From Agromyces sp. Soil535 (GTDB lineage Bacteria; Actinomycetota; Actinomycetes; Actinomycetales; Microbacteriaceae): a DNA stretch of 64,000 nt. Made by a program: the position numbers and the translations under genes. Under the pieces are notes generated by a model that made no database searches, had not been told where the DNA came from, and worked only from the letters and a program-made list of their open reading frames with translations. The stretch is taken from contig NZ_LMRW01000002.1 in assembly GCF_001428255.1 (NCBI RefSeq), positions 62,001 through 126,000 on the forward strand, written 5' to 3'. Shown piece after piece: positions 48,007 to 55,970 of the stretch; within the stretch, counting starts at the first letter, position 1, and each line of letters starts with the position of its first letter.

Positions 48007-48834
48007 ATGGGTCCCCTGCTCGTGTGTCTCATCATCGGCGCCGCGGTGACCGCCGCCACCTGGGTCGCCTCGCTGGTGACACGCGAGTACTCGTGGGTCG
48101 ACCGCATCTGGTCGATCGTGCCGGTGGCGTACGTCTGGGTCTTCGCGGGCTGGAGCGGGCTCGACGCGCGGCTCGTGCTCATGGCCTCGCTCGTGACGCT
48201 CTGGGGCATCCGCCTCACTTTCAACTTCGCGCGGAAGGGCGGATACCGTCCGGGCGGCGAGGACCACCGCTGGGCGGTGCTCCGCGGTCGGATGTCGCCC
48301 GGGCAGTTCCAGCTGTTCAACCTGTGCTTCATCTCGATCTCCCAGAACGCCCTGATCCTGTTCTTCTGCCTCCCGGCCTACACGGCGTACGAGGCGGCGG
48401 GGACACCCCTCGGCGTATGGGACGTCACGCTCACGATCCTCTTCGTCGCGTTCCTCATCGGCGAGACGATCGCCGACCAACAGCAGTGGGCGTTCCACCG
48501 CTGGAAGGCCGCCGAGCACGCCGCCGGTCGCCCACCGCGACCCGGGTTCCTGCAGTCCGGGCTCTTCCGCGTGTCGCGGCATCCGAACTACTTCTTCGAG
48601 CAGGCGCAGTGGTGGGTGTTCTACGGGTTCGCCGTCGCGGCGACGGGCGCGTGGCTGCACTGGACGATCGCCGGCGCGGCGCTGCTCACGCTGCTGTTCA
48701 TCGGCTCGACCGTGTTCACCGAATCGATCTCGCGGTCGAAGTACCCCGACTACGACGAGTACCGAGCTCGCACGTCCGCGATCGTGCCATGGTTCCCACG
48801 GTCACGGGCCGCCGCGGACGAGCGCACCGCCTGA
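48007..48834 (+). CDS. DUF1295 / steroid 5-alpha-reductase-like membrane protein
   Basis: 275 residues with about seven hydrophobic helices. The C-terminal family signature SGLFRVSRHPNYFFEQAQWW and SISRSKYPDYDEYRA point to the DUF1295/isoprenylcysteine-methyltransferase-like fold. The family includes NAD(P)H-dependent reductases of unsaturated lipids. The substrate is unknown. Its start is leaderless in appearance. Confidence 0.85.
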   Translation: MGPLLVCLIIGAAVTAATWVASLVTREYSWVDRIWSIVPVAYVWVFAGWSGLDARLVLMASLVTLWGIRLTFNFARKGGYRPGGEDHRWAVLRGRMSPGQFQLFNLCFISISQNALILFFCLPAYTAYEAAGTPLGVWDVTLTILFVAFLIGETIADQQQWAFHRWKAAEHAAGRPPRPGFLQSGLFRVSRHPNYFFEQAQWWVFYGFAVAATGAWLHWTIAGAALLTLLFIGSTVFTESISRSKYPDYDEYRARTSAIVPWFPRSRAAADERTA

Positions 48835-48870
48835 GCCGGGAGCGGCACCCGCTCGGCCGGCGGGCGGAGA

Positions 48871-49320
48871 TCAGAGCCGCGCCCGAAGGTCCGGCCAGGA
48901 CTCGGCGAAGCGCGGATGCAACGGCAGCGCGACGACCGCGTCGACGGCCACCCATCGGAGCTCGATGCTCTCCGGGTCGCTCACCACGGGAGCGAAGCGC
49001 TCGGTGGCGTCGGCGACGACGGTCGTGTACGACCAGTAGCCGAGGTCGAGCACGGAGGTGAAGCGCACGTTGAGGGCGGCCGCCGGGACGCCGGCCTCCT
49101 CCCCCGCCTCGCGGACGGCGGCGTCGACGGCACTCTCGCCCTCGTGCCGCGCGCCACCGGGCATGCCCCAGGTTCCGCCGAAGTGGCTCCACGACGCCCG
49201 ATGCTGCAGCAGCACCTCGAAGCCCGGGCTCACCACGAGCAGGCCCGCGGCGCCGAAACGCCCCCAGTACCGCGTCCCGTCGGGTCCCTCGACCCACGCA
49301 TCGCCGCTCGCTCCGCTCAT
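48871..49320 (-). CDS. NUDIX hydrolase
   Basis: 149 residues from ATG 49320; an in-frame GTG at 49338 is possible. The Nudix box GARHEGESAVDAAV followed by REAGEEAGV fits Gx5Ex7REUxEExGU. PGGARHEGES and the trailing acidic segment suggest an (d)NTP or nucleotide-sugar pyrophosphohydrolase. Substrate cannot be read from the sequence. Convergent with the DUF1295 gene across a small GC hairpin (48840-48854). Confidence 0.88.
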   Translation of the reverse strand: MSGASGDAWVEGPDGTRYWGRFGAAGLLVVSPGFEVLLQHRASWSHFGGTWGMPGGARHEGESAVDAAVREAGEEAGVPAAALNVRFTSVLDLGYWSYTTVVADATERFAPVVSDPESIELRWVAVDAVVALPLHPRFAESWPDLRARL

Positions 49321-49421
49321 GAGTCCAGCATGACGCACGCCGCTGCGGAGTCGGCGTGCCGTACTCTCCTGCGGGCTTCCTCGTCGCGATGCCGGTCACC
49401 TGGCGGGCGCTCCAGCAGTCG

Positions 49422-49427
49422 TAGGCT
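49422..49427 (+). promoter_or_regulatory. -10-like box of the S4-domain gene (leaderless)
   Basis: TAGGCT, 6 nt, ATG at 49434. Confidence 0.5.
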
Positions 49428-49433
49428 GGCAGC

Positions 49434-49802
49434 ATGTCCGACTCCCCGGTACGCATCGACGCGTGGCTGTGGGCGGTGCGCCAGTTCAAGACGCGCTCGG
49501 CCGCGACGGCCGCATGCCGTGCCGGCCATGTGCGTGTGAACGGCGAGCGCGCGAAGGCGGCCCAGCCGGTGCGCCCGGGCGACGAGGTACGGGTGCGCAT
49601 CGAGGGGTTCGACCGGATGCTGGTCGTGCGCCAGACCCTCGTCAAGCGCGTGTCGGCGACGGTCGCGGCGACGGCCGTCGAGGACCGGACGCCTCCCCCG
49701 CCGCCGCGCGAGGCGCTGCCGGTCGTGCCCGTGCGCGAACGCGGCGCCGGACGGCCGACCAAGCGCGAGCGGCGCGACCTCGAGCGGCTGCGCGGACGCT
49801 GA
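49434..49802 (+). CDS. S4-domain RNA-binding protein (Hsp15-like)
   Basis: 122 residues. The S4 domain begins at once: VRIDAWLWAVRQFKTRSAA, then CRAGHVRVNGERAKAAQPV and RPGDEVRVR. A basic, Pro-rich tail follows. Hsp15 (HslR) proteins bind stalled 50S subunits carrying peptidyl-tRNA. That role is inferred from the family. It is followed by the GNAT and epimerase genes in the same direction. Confidence 0.87.
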   Translation: MSDSPVRIDAWLWAVRQFKTRSAATAACRAGHVRVNGERAKAAQPVRPGDEVRVRIEGFDRMLVVRQTLVKRVSATVAATAVEDRTPPPPPREALPVVPVRERGAGRPTKRERRDLERLRGR

Positions 49803-49856
49803 GCGCCACGTCGACGCGCCGCCTCACGCGCTGCCGGTCGGCGCCGCACGCGGGCG

Positions 49857-49862
49857 TAGCCT
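49857..49862 (+). promoter_or_regulatory. -10-like box of the GNAT gene (leaderless)
   Basis: TAGCCT, 6 nt, GTG at 49869. Confidence 0.5.
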
Positions 49863-49868
49863 GAAGGG

Positions 49869-50162
49869 GTGCAGAAGGAACTGACCCACGAGCCCGATGC
49901 CCGCCGTTACGTGTTGCGCGTCGACGGCGATATCGCGAGCGTGCTCGACTATCGGGTGCTCGGGGACTCCGTCGCGTTCACGCGCGCGTTCACGAACCCG
50001 TCGTACCGCGGGAGCGGGCTCGCGGGCGAGCTCGTCGCCTTCGCGGTCGCCGATGTCGAGGCCACCTCCGATCGCCGGATCGTGCCGAGCTGCTGGTACG
50101 TGGGCGAGTGGTTCGACCGCCACCCCGACCGCGCGGGCCTCCTCGACCCGCGCACGGCATGA
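49869..50162 (+). CDS. Small GNAT-type N-acetyltransferase (YjdJ-like)
   Basis: 97 residues from GTG, a one-domain minimal GNAT. VLDYRVLGDSVAFTRAF, PSYRGSGLAGELVAFAV (the acetyl-CoA pyrophosphate loop, RGxGLA) and IVPSCWYVGEWFDRHP match the YjdJ/Gtn family. The acceptor is unknown. It overlaps the next gene by ATGA, so the pair is co-translated. Confidence 0.85.
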   Translation: MQKELTHEPDARRYVLRVDGDIASVLDYRVLGDSVAFTRAFTNPSYRGSGLAGELVAFAVADVEATSDRRIVPSCWYVGEWFDRHPDRAGLLDPRTA

Positions 50163-50848
50163 CCGTGGTCGCCGGATACTCCGCCGCCCAGGTGCGCGCC
50201 GCCGAGGCGCCGCATCTCGCCGCCGGCGAGCCGCTCATGCGGCGTGCGGCGGCCGCACTCGCGTCCGTGATCCGCAGCCTGCTCGACGATGCGGGCACCC
50301 GCGCAGGACCCGTGGTGCTCCTCGTGGGCGCGGGCGACAACGGCGGTGACGCGCTCTTCGCCGGGGCCGAACTGGCGCAGGAGGGCGTCGGAGTGACGGC
50401 GATTCCGACCTCCGAGCGCATGCACGCCGAGGGAGCCGCTGCGGCGCGCGCGTCGGGCGCGGAGTTCGTCGACTCGGCGAGCAGCTCCGGCGTGGAGGAC
50501 GCCCTGCGCTCGTCGGCCGTGATCGTCGACGGCATCCTCGGCACCGGTACGAGCGCCGCGCCCGCCCTCCGAGGCAGGGCACGTGAGGTCGTGGCCGCGG
50601 CCATCCAGATCGCGCGGGCCGGCGGCATCCCCGTCGTCGCGGTCGACCTGCCGAGCGGGATCCATCCGGATGACGGCACGGTGCCCGATCCGACCGTGCT
50701 CGCGGCCGCCGTCACCGTGACCTTCGGCGCCGTGAAGGCGGGGCTCCTCCTCGAGCCGGGCGCGGATTACGCCGGACGGATCGAGCTCGTCGACCTCGGG
50801 CTCGGGCCCGGACTCGCGATGATGACCCCGCTCGTCACGACCGACTGA
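50159..50848 (+). CDS. nnrE: NAD(P)H-hydrate epimerase domain protein
   Basis: 229 residues from ATG 50159. A YjeF_N fold: GYSAAQVRAAEAP, LVGAGDNGGDALFAGAEL, IVDGILGTGTSA and VDLPSGIHPDDG, with the catalytic Asp region VVAVDLPSG. It interconverts R- and S-NAD(P)HX for repair of hydrated cofactors. In most bacteria it is fused to the ADP-dependent dehydratase (YjeF_C); here the kinase-like half is absent, so the dehydratase must be encoded elsewhere. Confidence 0.88.
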   Translation: MTVVAGYSAAQVRAAEAPHLAAGEPLMRRAAAALASVIRSLLDDAGTRAGPVVLLVGAGDNGGDALFAGAELAQEGVGVTAIPTSERMHAEGAAAARASGAEFVDSASSSGVEDALRSSAVIVDGILGTGTSAAPALRGRAREVVAAAIQIARAGGIPVVAVDLPSGIHPDDGTVPDPTVLAAAVTVTFGAVKAGLLLEPGADYAGRIELVDLGLGPGLAMMTPLVTTD

Positions 50849-50969
50849 GCCGGCTCACGTGCCGTCGTCGACCTCCTGGTCGGTGATGTGGCCGGCTGAC
50901 GCCTGCGCCGCGGCATCCGTTCGTCCAGTCAACCGCAGCCTGCCGCCGAACGGAACCCGGCACACGAGA

Positions 50970-51002
50970 AGGCGGGCCGGGGTCCACGACCCCGGCCCGC
51001 CT
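50970..51002. terminator. Strong bidirectional terminator
   Basis: A perfect 15-bp GC-rich stem (AGGCGGGCCGGGGTC with its complement) and a 3-nt loop CAC. It lies 15 nt after the transglycosylase-like gene on the minus strand and about 120 nt after the epimerase on the plus strand. Confidence 0.85.
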
Positions 51003-51017
51003 CGATGACCGCACCGA

Positions 51018-51863
51018 TCAGTACCAGTTGACCGACTGCGAGTGCGACCAGGCGCTGCACGGCGTGCCGTACGCGCTCGCGATGTAGCCGAGCCCCCACT
51101 TGATCTGGGTGGCGGCGCTGGTCTCCCAATCGGCGCCGGCGGTCGCCATCTTGCTGCCGGGCAGCGACTGCGGGATGCCGGTGGCGCCGCTCGAGGCGTT
51201 GTAGGCGGTGTACGACCAACCCGACTCCTTCTGCCACAGGTTGTCGAGGCACTGGAACTGGTCGGCGCCCCAGCCGTACTGCGATGCCGCGAGGTCGCGA
51301 GCGAACGCGCGTGCGCCGTCGGGCGTGTTCGCGGCGGCGAGTGCACCCGCGGCGGCCGCGGCGGCGTCGGCCTGTGATTGGTCGTACGCGGCAGCGGCCA
51401 AGGCGGTCTTCGCCGCCTCGGCACGGGTCGCCTTGGTGAGGTCGACGACCTTCTCGACCGGAATACTGCGGTAGTCGCTGAGTGAGGCGACCGAAGCCGC
51501 GAGCCCGGATGCGTCGACCTTGCCACCGGCTGCGGCCAGCGTGGCGTTCGCGGCGGTGATGGTGTCCTCGGCGTTGTCGATGGCCTTCGCGGCGGCGATG
51601 GCGCTGTACGCGCTGAGCTGCTCGTGTCGGAGGCCGCTCGTGTCGTTGAGGATCGTGGTGGCGTCGATGCGGGCCTGGGTGGCGACCGCGTTCTGCACGG
51701 TGAAGCCGGTGCCGACGATGAGGCCTGCCGCGGCGATCGCACCGGCGACGATGAGGCGCTTGCGGCCGGTACGGCGACGGCGGAGCGCGCGGCGGGTGGT
51801 CGCTCCGGGTGAGGTGATGGTGGAGTCGTTCTGGGCGTGCGTGATGGAGGTGTCGTTTCGCAT
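51018..51863 (-). CDS. Exported lytic-transglycosylase-like protein
   Basis: 281 residues. A basic N terminus and one hydrophobic segment (LIVAGAIAAAGLIVGTGFTV, about 36-57) act as signal anchor. A long Ala-rich helical middle (about 60-190) follows. The C-terminal domain (about 205-281) has WGADQFQCLDNLWQKESGW, GIPQSLPGSKMA and IKWGLGYIASAYG, with the candidate catalytic Glu in QKESGW, as in actinobacterial transglycosylase/Rpf-like domains. Probably peptidoglycan remodelling outside the membrane. It ends WSHSQSVNWY. Confidence 0.85.
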   Translation of the reverse strand: MRNDTSITHAQNDSTITSPGATTRRALRRRRTGRKRLIVAGAIAAAGLIVGTGFTVQNAVATQARIDATTILNDTSGLRHEQLSAYSAIAAAKAIDNAEDTITAANATLAAAGGKVDASGLAASVASLSDYRSIPVEKVVDLTKATRAEAAKTALAAAAYDQSQADAAAAAAGALAAANTPDGARAFARDLAASQYGWGADQFQCLDNLWQKESGWSYTAYNASSGATGIPQSLPGSKMATAGADWETSAATQIKWGLGYIASAYGTPCSAWSHSQSVNWY

Positions 51864-51964
51864 GGGTTCGTCTTCTGCTCGGTCGGGTTCGTTGGGGGGA
51901 TGGGGGGAGGGCCTCCGAGCGAAGGCACAAGTCAGACACTCTGCACGGCGAATCTGGACGGTTC

Positions 51965-51980
51965 CTCAGTTTCTCCTGAG
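51965..51980. promoter_or_regulatory. Small inverted repeat between divergent transglycosylase and ychJ genes
   Basis: CTCAG-TTTCTC-CTGAG, a 5-bp repeat with a 6-nt centre. It is about 30 nt upstream of the putative GATACT -10 (52012-52017) of the YchJ gene. It could be an operator for either gene. Confidence 0.25.
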
Positions 51981-52023
51981 CAGACCATGACCACGACCGA
52001 TCCGGCCTCGCGATACTGGGAGG

Positions 52024-52437
52024 ATGCCCACCCCGCCCCCCGTCTTCTCCCAGCCGCGCCCGAACGACCGCTGTCCGTGCCTCAGCGGCGCGACGTTCGG
52101 CGAGTGCTGCGGCCCGTACCTCGACGGCGCGGCGGACGCCCCGACCGCCGTGCAGCTCATGCGATCGCGGTACACCGCATTCGTCGTCGGCGACGTCGCG
52201 TACCTGCTCTCGACGTGGCATCCGTCGACGCGGCCCGCAGCCCTGGAGCTCGATCCGGCGATGCGCTGGTACCGCCTCGACGTCCTCCGGCGGGAGCGCG
52301 GCGGCCCGCTCGATCGGGACGGCGTGGTGGAGTTCCGGGCGTTCTACCGGCGCGACGGAGCGCGCGGCGAGCAGCACGAGGTCAGCTCGTTCGCGCGCGA
52401 GGGCCGGCGCTGGCGGTACGTGTCGCCGGTGGCCTGA
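52024..52437 (+). CDS. YchJ-family SEC-C motif protein
   Basis: 137 residues. A zinc-binding N terminus (RCPCLSGATFGECCGPYLDG) is followed by the YchJ domain (SRYTAFVVGDVAYLLSTWHP and a C-terminal beta segment HEVSSFAREGRRWRYV), an NTF2-like fold. Function unknown. GATACT ends 6 nt before the ATG, suggesting a leaderless start. Convergent with the VOC gene. Confidence 0.88.
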   Translation: MPTPPPVFSQPRPNDRCPCLSGATFGECCGPYLDGAADAPTAVQLMRSRYTAFVVGDVAYLLSTWHPSTRPAALELDPAMRWYRLDVLRRERGGPLDRDGVVEFRAFYRRDGARGEQHEVSSFAREGRRWRYVSPVA

Positions 52438-52458
52438 GCCGGCGGAGGGTCAGGACGG

Positions 52459-52485
52459 GAGCGGCGGGTCCGTCACCTGCCGTTC
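52459..52485 (+). terminator. Terminator hairpin after ychJ
   Basis: An 11-bp stem in the plus-strand RNA (GAGCGGCGGGU / ACCUGCCGUUC with two G-U pairs) and a 5-nt loop, 21 nt after the stop. Confidence 0.5.
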
Positions 52486-52498
52486 CGTCAGGATCGGC

Positions 52499-52969
52499 TC
52501 AGTCCGCTGAGCGCTGGTCGTCGGTCGCGAAGCCGTCGAGCACGGCGCGTTCGCCCGACTCGAGCAGCTCCTGGAAGAGCGTGATCTGCAGCCCCGCCGG
52601 AGCCTCGAGCCGGGAGTTCAGCGACTGCCAGGGCGTGACGACGGGCTCGGCGACGACCCGGCCGCCCGCGCCCTCGAGTCGGCGGGTGACGCCCGCGGTG
52701 TCGGTGACCTCGAACGCGAGGCGGATGTGCGGGCTCTCGACGCCGCCGGCCTCGATGCGGTCGATGGCGCGCTTGTGCACCGGATTCGCGATCTCGAGCG
52801 TGGCGCGTCCCGCGTCGAGGATGACGACGCGTTCGTCGCCGCCCTGGGCGAACGCGAGGTACTCGGGCAGGCCGAGCGTGTCGCGGAAGAACGCGACCGC
52901 CGCATCGTAGTCGGTCGCCTCGACGACGACGCGGAGTTGCAGGACCGGGGGCGTTGCGGCATCCGTCAT
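52499..52969 (-). CDS. VOC-superfamily (glyoxalase/bleomycin-resistance-like) protein
   Basis: 156 residues with two babbab repeats. VVVEATDYDAAVAFFRDTLG opens the first module, and IRLAFEVTDTAGVTRRLEGA and LEAPAGLQITLFQELLE lie in the second. Metal ligands (His/Glu positions) can be suggested only in part. It may be a dioxygenase, isomerase or binding protein; the substrate is unknown. Confidence 0.82.
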   Translation of the reverse strand: MTDAATPPVLQLRVVVEATDYDAAVAFFRDTLGLPEYLAFAQGGDERVVILDAGRATLEIANPVHKRAIDRIEAGGVESPHIRLAFEVTDTAGVTRRLEGAGGRVVAEPVVTPWQSLNSRLEAPAGLQITLFQELLESGERAVLDGFATDDQRSAD

Positions 52970-53026
52970 GCCCGAATCCTCCCAGCGATGGCCGACATCC
53001 GCGACCGCCCCCGCCCCGTGACGTGC

Positions 53027-53518
53027 TCAGGCGGCGTCGCGATGCACGCTCCAGCAGCGGGTGGACACGCCGATCGCGTTCCACACGTTGATCGCGACGA
53101 TGAGCGCGAGCAGTGCCGCGAGCCGTTCCTCGCCGAGCTCGGCGCGCGCCCGGTCGACGACCCCGTCGGGCACATGCGTCTCGGAGAGGCGCGTCACGGT
53201 CTCGGTGAGCTCGAGGGCGGCTCGTTCGGCGGTGGTGAAGAGCGCGGAGTCCCGCCAGATGACGACGGCGTGCAGCTTCTGGTCGGTGACGCCGGCCGTG
53301 CGGCCGTCCTTCGAGTGCTGGTCGACGCAGTAGGCGCAGCCGTTCAGCTGCGAGGCGCGCAGCCGCACCAGCTCGCGGAGTGCCGGGTCGACGCCCGCGC
53401 GATCGAGCTCGACGGTCGCCGCATGATCCAGTGAAGCGACTGCCCGCGAGAATCGCGGGACGAGCTGGTCGAAGTCGAGGCGGACGGGGATGTCGACGAG
53501 AGAGTCGGTGATGGTCAT
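53027..53518 (-). CDS. Carboxymuconolactone decarboxylase / AhpD-like protein
   Basis: 163 residues. The redox signature CAYCVDQH has C61, C64 and H68, as in AhpD-type alkyl-hydroperoxidase proteins. [14 protein letters not shown] precedes it, and an all-helical C-terminal part follows. It probably acts in peroxide or thiol redox chemistry. TAGCGT lies exactly 6 nt before the ATG. The divergent MocR regulator 46 bp away is the likely controller. Confidence 0.87.
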   Translation of the reverse strand: MTITDSLVDIPVRLDFDQLVPRFSRAVASLDHAATVELDRAGVDPALRELVRLRASQLNGCAYCVDQHSKDGRTAGVTDQKLHAVVIWRDSALFTTAERAALELTETVTRLSETHVPDGVVDRARAELGEERLAALLALIVAINVWNAIGVSTRCWSVHRDAA

Positions 53519-53524
53519 GACTCC

Positions 53525-53556
53525 ACGCTACGGCGCGATCGGCCCAGTGCTACAGT
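53525..53556. promoter_or_regulatory. Divergent promoter region of ahpD-like and mocR-like genes
   Basis: TAGCGT (minus, 53530-53525) lies 6 nt before the AhpD-like ATG. TACAGT (plus, 53551-53556) lies 8 nt before the MocR ATG. Both transcripts would be almost leaderless, and any MocR site must lie within this short stretch. Confidence 0.45.
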
Positions 53557-53564
53557 CCATTCCG

Positions 53565-54980
53565 ATGGATGAATCATGGGCCATTCCGGGCCTCGACCTG
53601 CACCTCGAGATCGACCTCGGGCACAAGGCCTCGTCGCTCGAGCGGGCACTGCGGGGCGCCGTTCGCGACGCACGGCTCTCCGCCGGAACCAGGCTCCCCT
53701 CGTCCCGCACGCTCGCTGCGGACCTCGGCATGGCGAGGAACAGCGTGGCCGACGTGTATGCGCAGCTCACGGCGGAGGGCTGGCTCGAGGCGCGGGTCGG
53801 GGCCGGCACCTGGGTGAGCGCGCGGGCGGGCGCTGACACCTCGGAGCGGGCGGCCGCGTCGTACGCGCCGTCCGCCCGGCTCGACCTGCGCGGCGGCATC
53901 CCCGATGCGGCCGCCTTCCCGCGGCGGGCCTGGGCGGCGGCGGCGCGGCGGGCGGTGCTCGAGGCGGCCTCGTCGGACTTCGGCTACGCCCCCGAACTCG
54001 GCACGCCGGAGCTGCGCGCGACCCTCGCCGACTACCTCGCCCGTGCCCGCGGCGTCGTGGCCTCGACCGAATCCGTCGTCGTGACGCACGGGTTCGGCGA
54101 GCTCCTCGGCCTCGCCTGCCGGACGCTCGCATCCCGAGGGGCGGCACGCGTCGCCGTCGAGGAGGTCGGACACGACGCGCATCGCGAGATCATCCGGGCC
54201 GCCGGCCTGACACCCGTGGCCCTGCCCGTCGACCGCGACGGCGCCGACACCGAACGGCTCGACGAGCGGGTCGACGCCGTGCTGCTGACGGCCGCCCACC
54301 AGTTCCCGACCGGCGTGCCGCTCGCACCCGGGCGGCGCGTCGCCGCAGTGCGGTGGGCCGAGCGCACAGGCGGACTCGTCATCGAGGACGACTACGACGG
54401 CGAGTTCCGCTACGACCGCCGCGCGATCGGCGCGCTGCAGGCGCTCGCCCCGGAGCACGTGTTGTACGCGGGTACGGCGTCGAAGAGCCTCGCACCCGCG
54501 GTCGGGCTCGCGTGGGGCGTCGTGCCCCGACCGCTCATCGCGCCGCTCTCCGCCGAGCGCCGACGGACGGGCGCTGCGGTCGACGTGCTGAACCAGCGCA
54601 CGCTGCACGCGTTCATCGCCTCGCACGAGTACGACCGCAACGTGCGCCGGCTCCGCGCCGAGTACCGCGCGCGACGGCTCGCGCTCGAGTCGCTGGTCGC
54701 CGACGAGCTCCCCGGATGCCGCGTGGCCGGACTCGCGGCCGGTCTCCACTGCCTCCTCGACCTCCCCGTCGGCACGACGGAGGCCAGGGTGACGGAGGAG
54801 GCGGATCGGCTCGGGCTGAGGTTCGAGGGGCTGGCGTCCTTCCGCCTGCGCGGGACGCCGTGGCGGCATCCGCCGGCCATGGTGGTCGGGTACGGCGCTC
54901 CCCCGCCGCATCGGTTCGACGAGGCGATCGGCCTCGCGATCCGGGCCATCCGCGCTGCGGCGGCCGGCGCCGTCGGGTGA
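53565..54980 (+). CDS. MocR/PdxR-type GntR regulator with aminotransferase domain
   Basis: 471 residues from ATG 53565. GntR winged helix at about 20-85 ([40 protein letters not shown]). The fold-type-I aminotransferase domain follows, with the PLP lysine K307 in [17 protein letters not shown] and [11 protein letters not shown] before it. MocR proteins use PLP or its amino-acid adducts to control neighbouring genes. Divergence from the AhpD-like gene suggests that target, but pyridoxal or amino-acid genes elsewhere are possible. Confidence 0.9.
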   Translation: MDESWAIPGLDLHLEIDLGHKASSLERALRGAVRDARLSAGTRLPSSRTLAADLGMARNSVADVYAQLTAEGWLEARVGAGTWVSARAGADTSERAAASYAPSARLDLRGGIPDAAAFPRRAWAAAARRAVLEAASSDFGYAPELGTPELRATLADYLARARGVVASTESVVVTHGFGELLGLACRTLASRGAARVAVEEVGHDAHREIIRAAGLTPVALPVDRDGADTERLDERVDAVLLTAAHQFPTGVPLAPGRRVAAVRWAERTGGLVIEDDYDGEFRYDRRAIGALQALAPEHVLYAGTASKSLAPAVGLAWGVVPRPLIAPLSAERRRTGAAVDVLNQRTLHAFIASHEYDRNVRRLRAEYRARRLALESLVADELPGCRVAGLAAGLHCLLDLPVGTTEARVTEEADRLGLRFEGLASFRLRGTPWRHPPAMVVGYGAPPPHRFDEAIGLAIRAIRAAAAGAVG

Positions 54981-54993
54981 CACGCCGGGCACC

Positions 54994-55027
54994 ACGCGTG
55001 AGGCGCGGATGCCGCGCGCTCACGCGT
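54994..55027. terminator. Bidirectional terminator overlapping the MBL stop codon
   Basis: A hairpin of about 15 bp with a single bulge (ACGCGTGAGGCGCGG / CCGCGCGCTCACGCGT), between convergent genes. Its apex carries the octamer CGGATGCC at 55006-55013. Confidence 0.65.
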
Positions 55028-55886
55028 CCTCGATGCTCCCCTCGTCGAGTGGGAGCCCGTCGAGCGCCGCATACGCCCGCTCGACCGCGCCGACGAGTCC
55101 CGCGACCGGCACAGGCCAGTGGTCGTGAGCGGCGAGAGCCTCGGCCGCGCCGAATCCGGCGTCGTGCGCCTCCGTGAGCCGCCGGGCGATCGTGTGCAGG
55201 TCGGCCGCCTGCCGAGCCACGAACTCGCGGTCGACCACGCGGCCGTTCCCGGGGACGACGAGGTCGCCCGGCCGCATCTCGGCGACCAGCGAGTCGAGCA
55301 CGCGCGGCCAGTCGAGCGGGTAGCAGCCCGACCCGTAGATCGGCGGTCCCGACTCCTCCACGAGGTCGCCGACGATCCACACGCGTTCGGACGGCACGAG
55401 CACGACGAGGTCGGTGTCGGTGTGCGCCCTCGGCTGCGGGTGCAGCTCGACCACGAGCCTGCCGAGGTCGAGCTGCTTCATCCGCTCGACCGGATGCGTC
55501 GGGGGCACGAGCCGCACCTCATCCCACTGCCGGTCGGGCTCGCGCCCCCGGTCATCCCTCCATGCGGCGAGCCGCGGCCCCTCGTATCGCTCGAAGTGGC
55601 GGGCGATGCCGGCGTGGCCGTGGATCGGGGCATCCGTCGCGGAGCCGGGACCGAACACTTGGTTGCCGAAGGTGTGGTCGAAGTGCGCGTGCGTGTTCAC
55701 GAGCCCGATCACGGGCTTGCCGAACCGTTCACGGAGGTCGGCGAGGATCTCCTCGCCCTCAGCGGGCTCGGCGCCCGAGTCGACGACGAGGAGGCCGTCG
55801 TCGCCCTCGACGACGACGACCGAGAGGTCGTACGGGCCGCCGCGCCGCTGGTGGATGCGGTGCGCGACGGTGGTCCAGGTTGCCAT
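55020..55886 (-). CDS. MBL-fold metallo-hydrolase
   Basis: 288 residues. The zinc motif NTHAHFDHTFGN gives H66, H68, D70 and H71. VVDSGAEPAEGEE, RAHTDTDLVVLVPSERVWI and VGDLVEESGPP are further family segments. A cytoplasmic hydrolase, possibly glyoxalase II- or lactonase-like; substrate unknown. TAGGCT lies exactly 6 nt before the ATG, implying a leaderless mRNA. Confidence 0.88.
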   Translation of the reverse strand: MATWTTVAHRIHQRRGGPYDLSVVVVEGDDGLLVVDSGAEPAEGEEILADLRERFGKPVIGLVNTHAHFDHTFGNQVFGPGSATDAPIHGHAGIARHFERYEGPRLAAWRDDRGREPDRQWDEVRLVPPTHPVERMKQLDLGRLVVELHPQPRAHTDTDLVVLVPSERVWIVGDLVEESGPPIYGSGCYPLDWPRVLDSLVAEMRPGDLVVPGNGRVVDREFVARQAADLHTIARRLTEAHDAGFGAAEALAAHDHWPVPVAGLVGAVERAYAALDGLPLDEGSIEDA

Positions 55887-55892
55887 CCGCCG

Positions 55893-55898
55893 AGCCTA
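55893..55898 (-). promoter_or_regulatory. -10-like box of the MBL gene (leaderless)
   Basis: TAGGCT, 6 nt, ATG at 55886. Confidence 0.5.
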
Positions 55899-55970
55899 GC
55901 GATGCGCTTGCAGCGAAGTCGGGGCCATGGTCATAGGGAATCCTGAGGTTGCGGCCGTAGCGTGACATCC

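Noticed and set aside
51864-52023. Riboswitch or long leader before the transglycosylase-like gene
   Set aside because: Only a C/G-rich stretch and a 5-bp inverted repeat are visible; no known riboswitch core.
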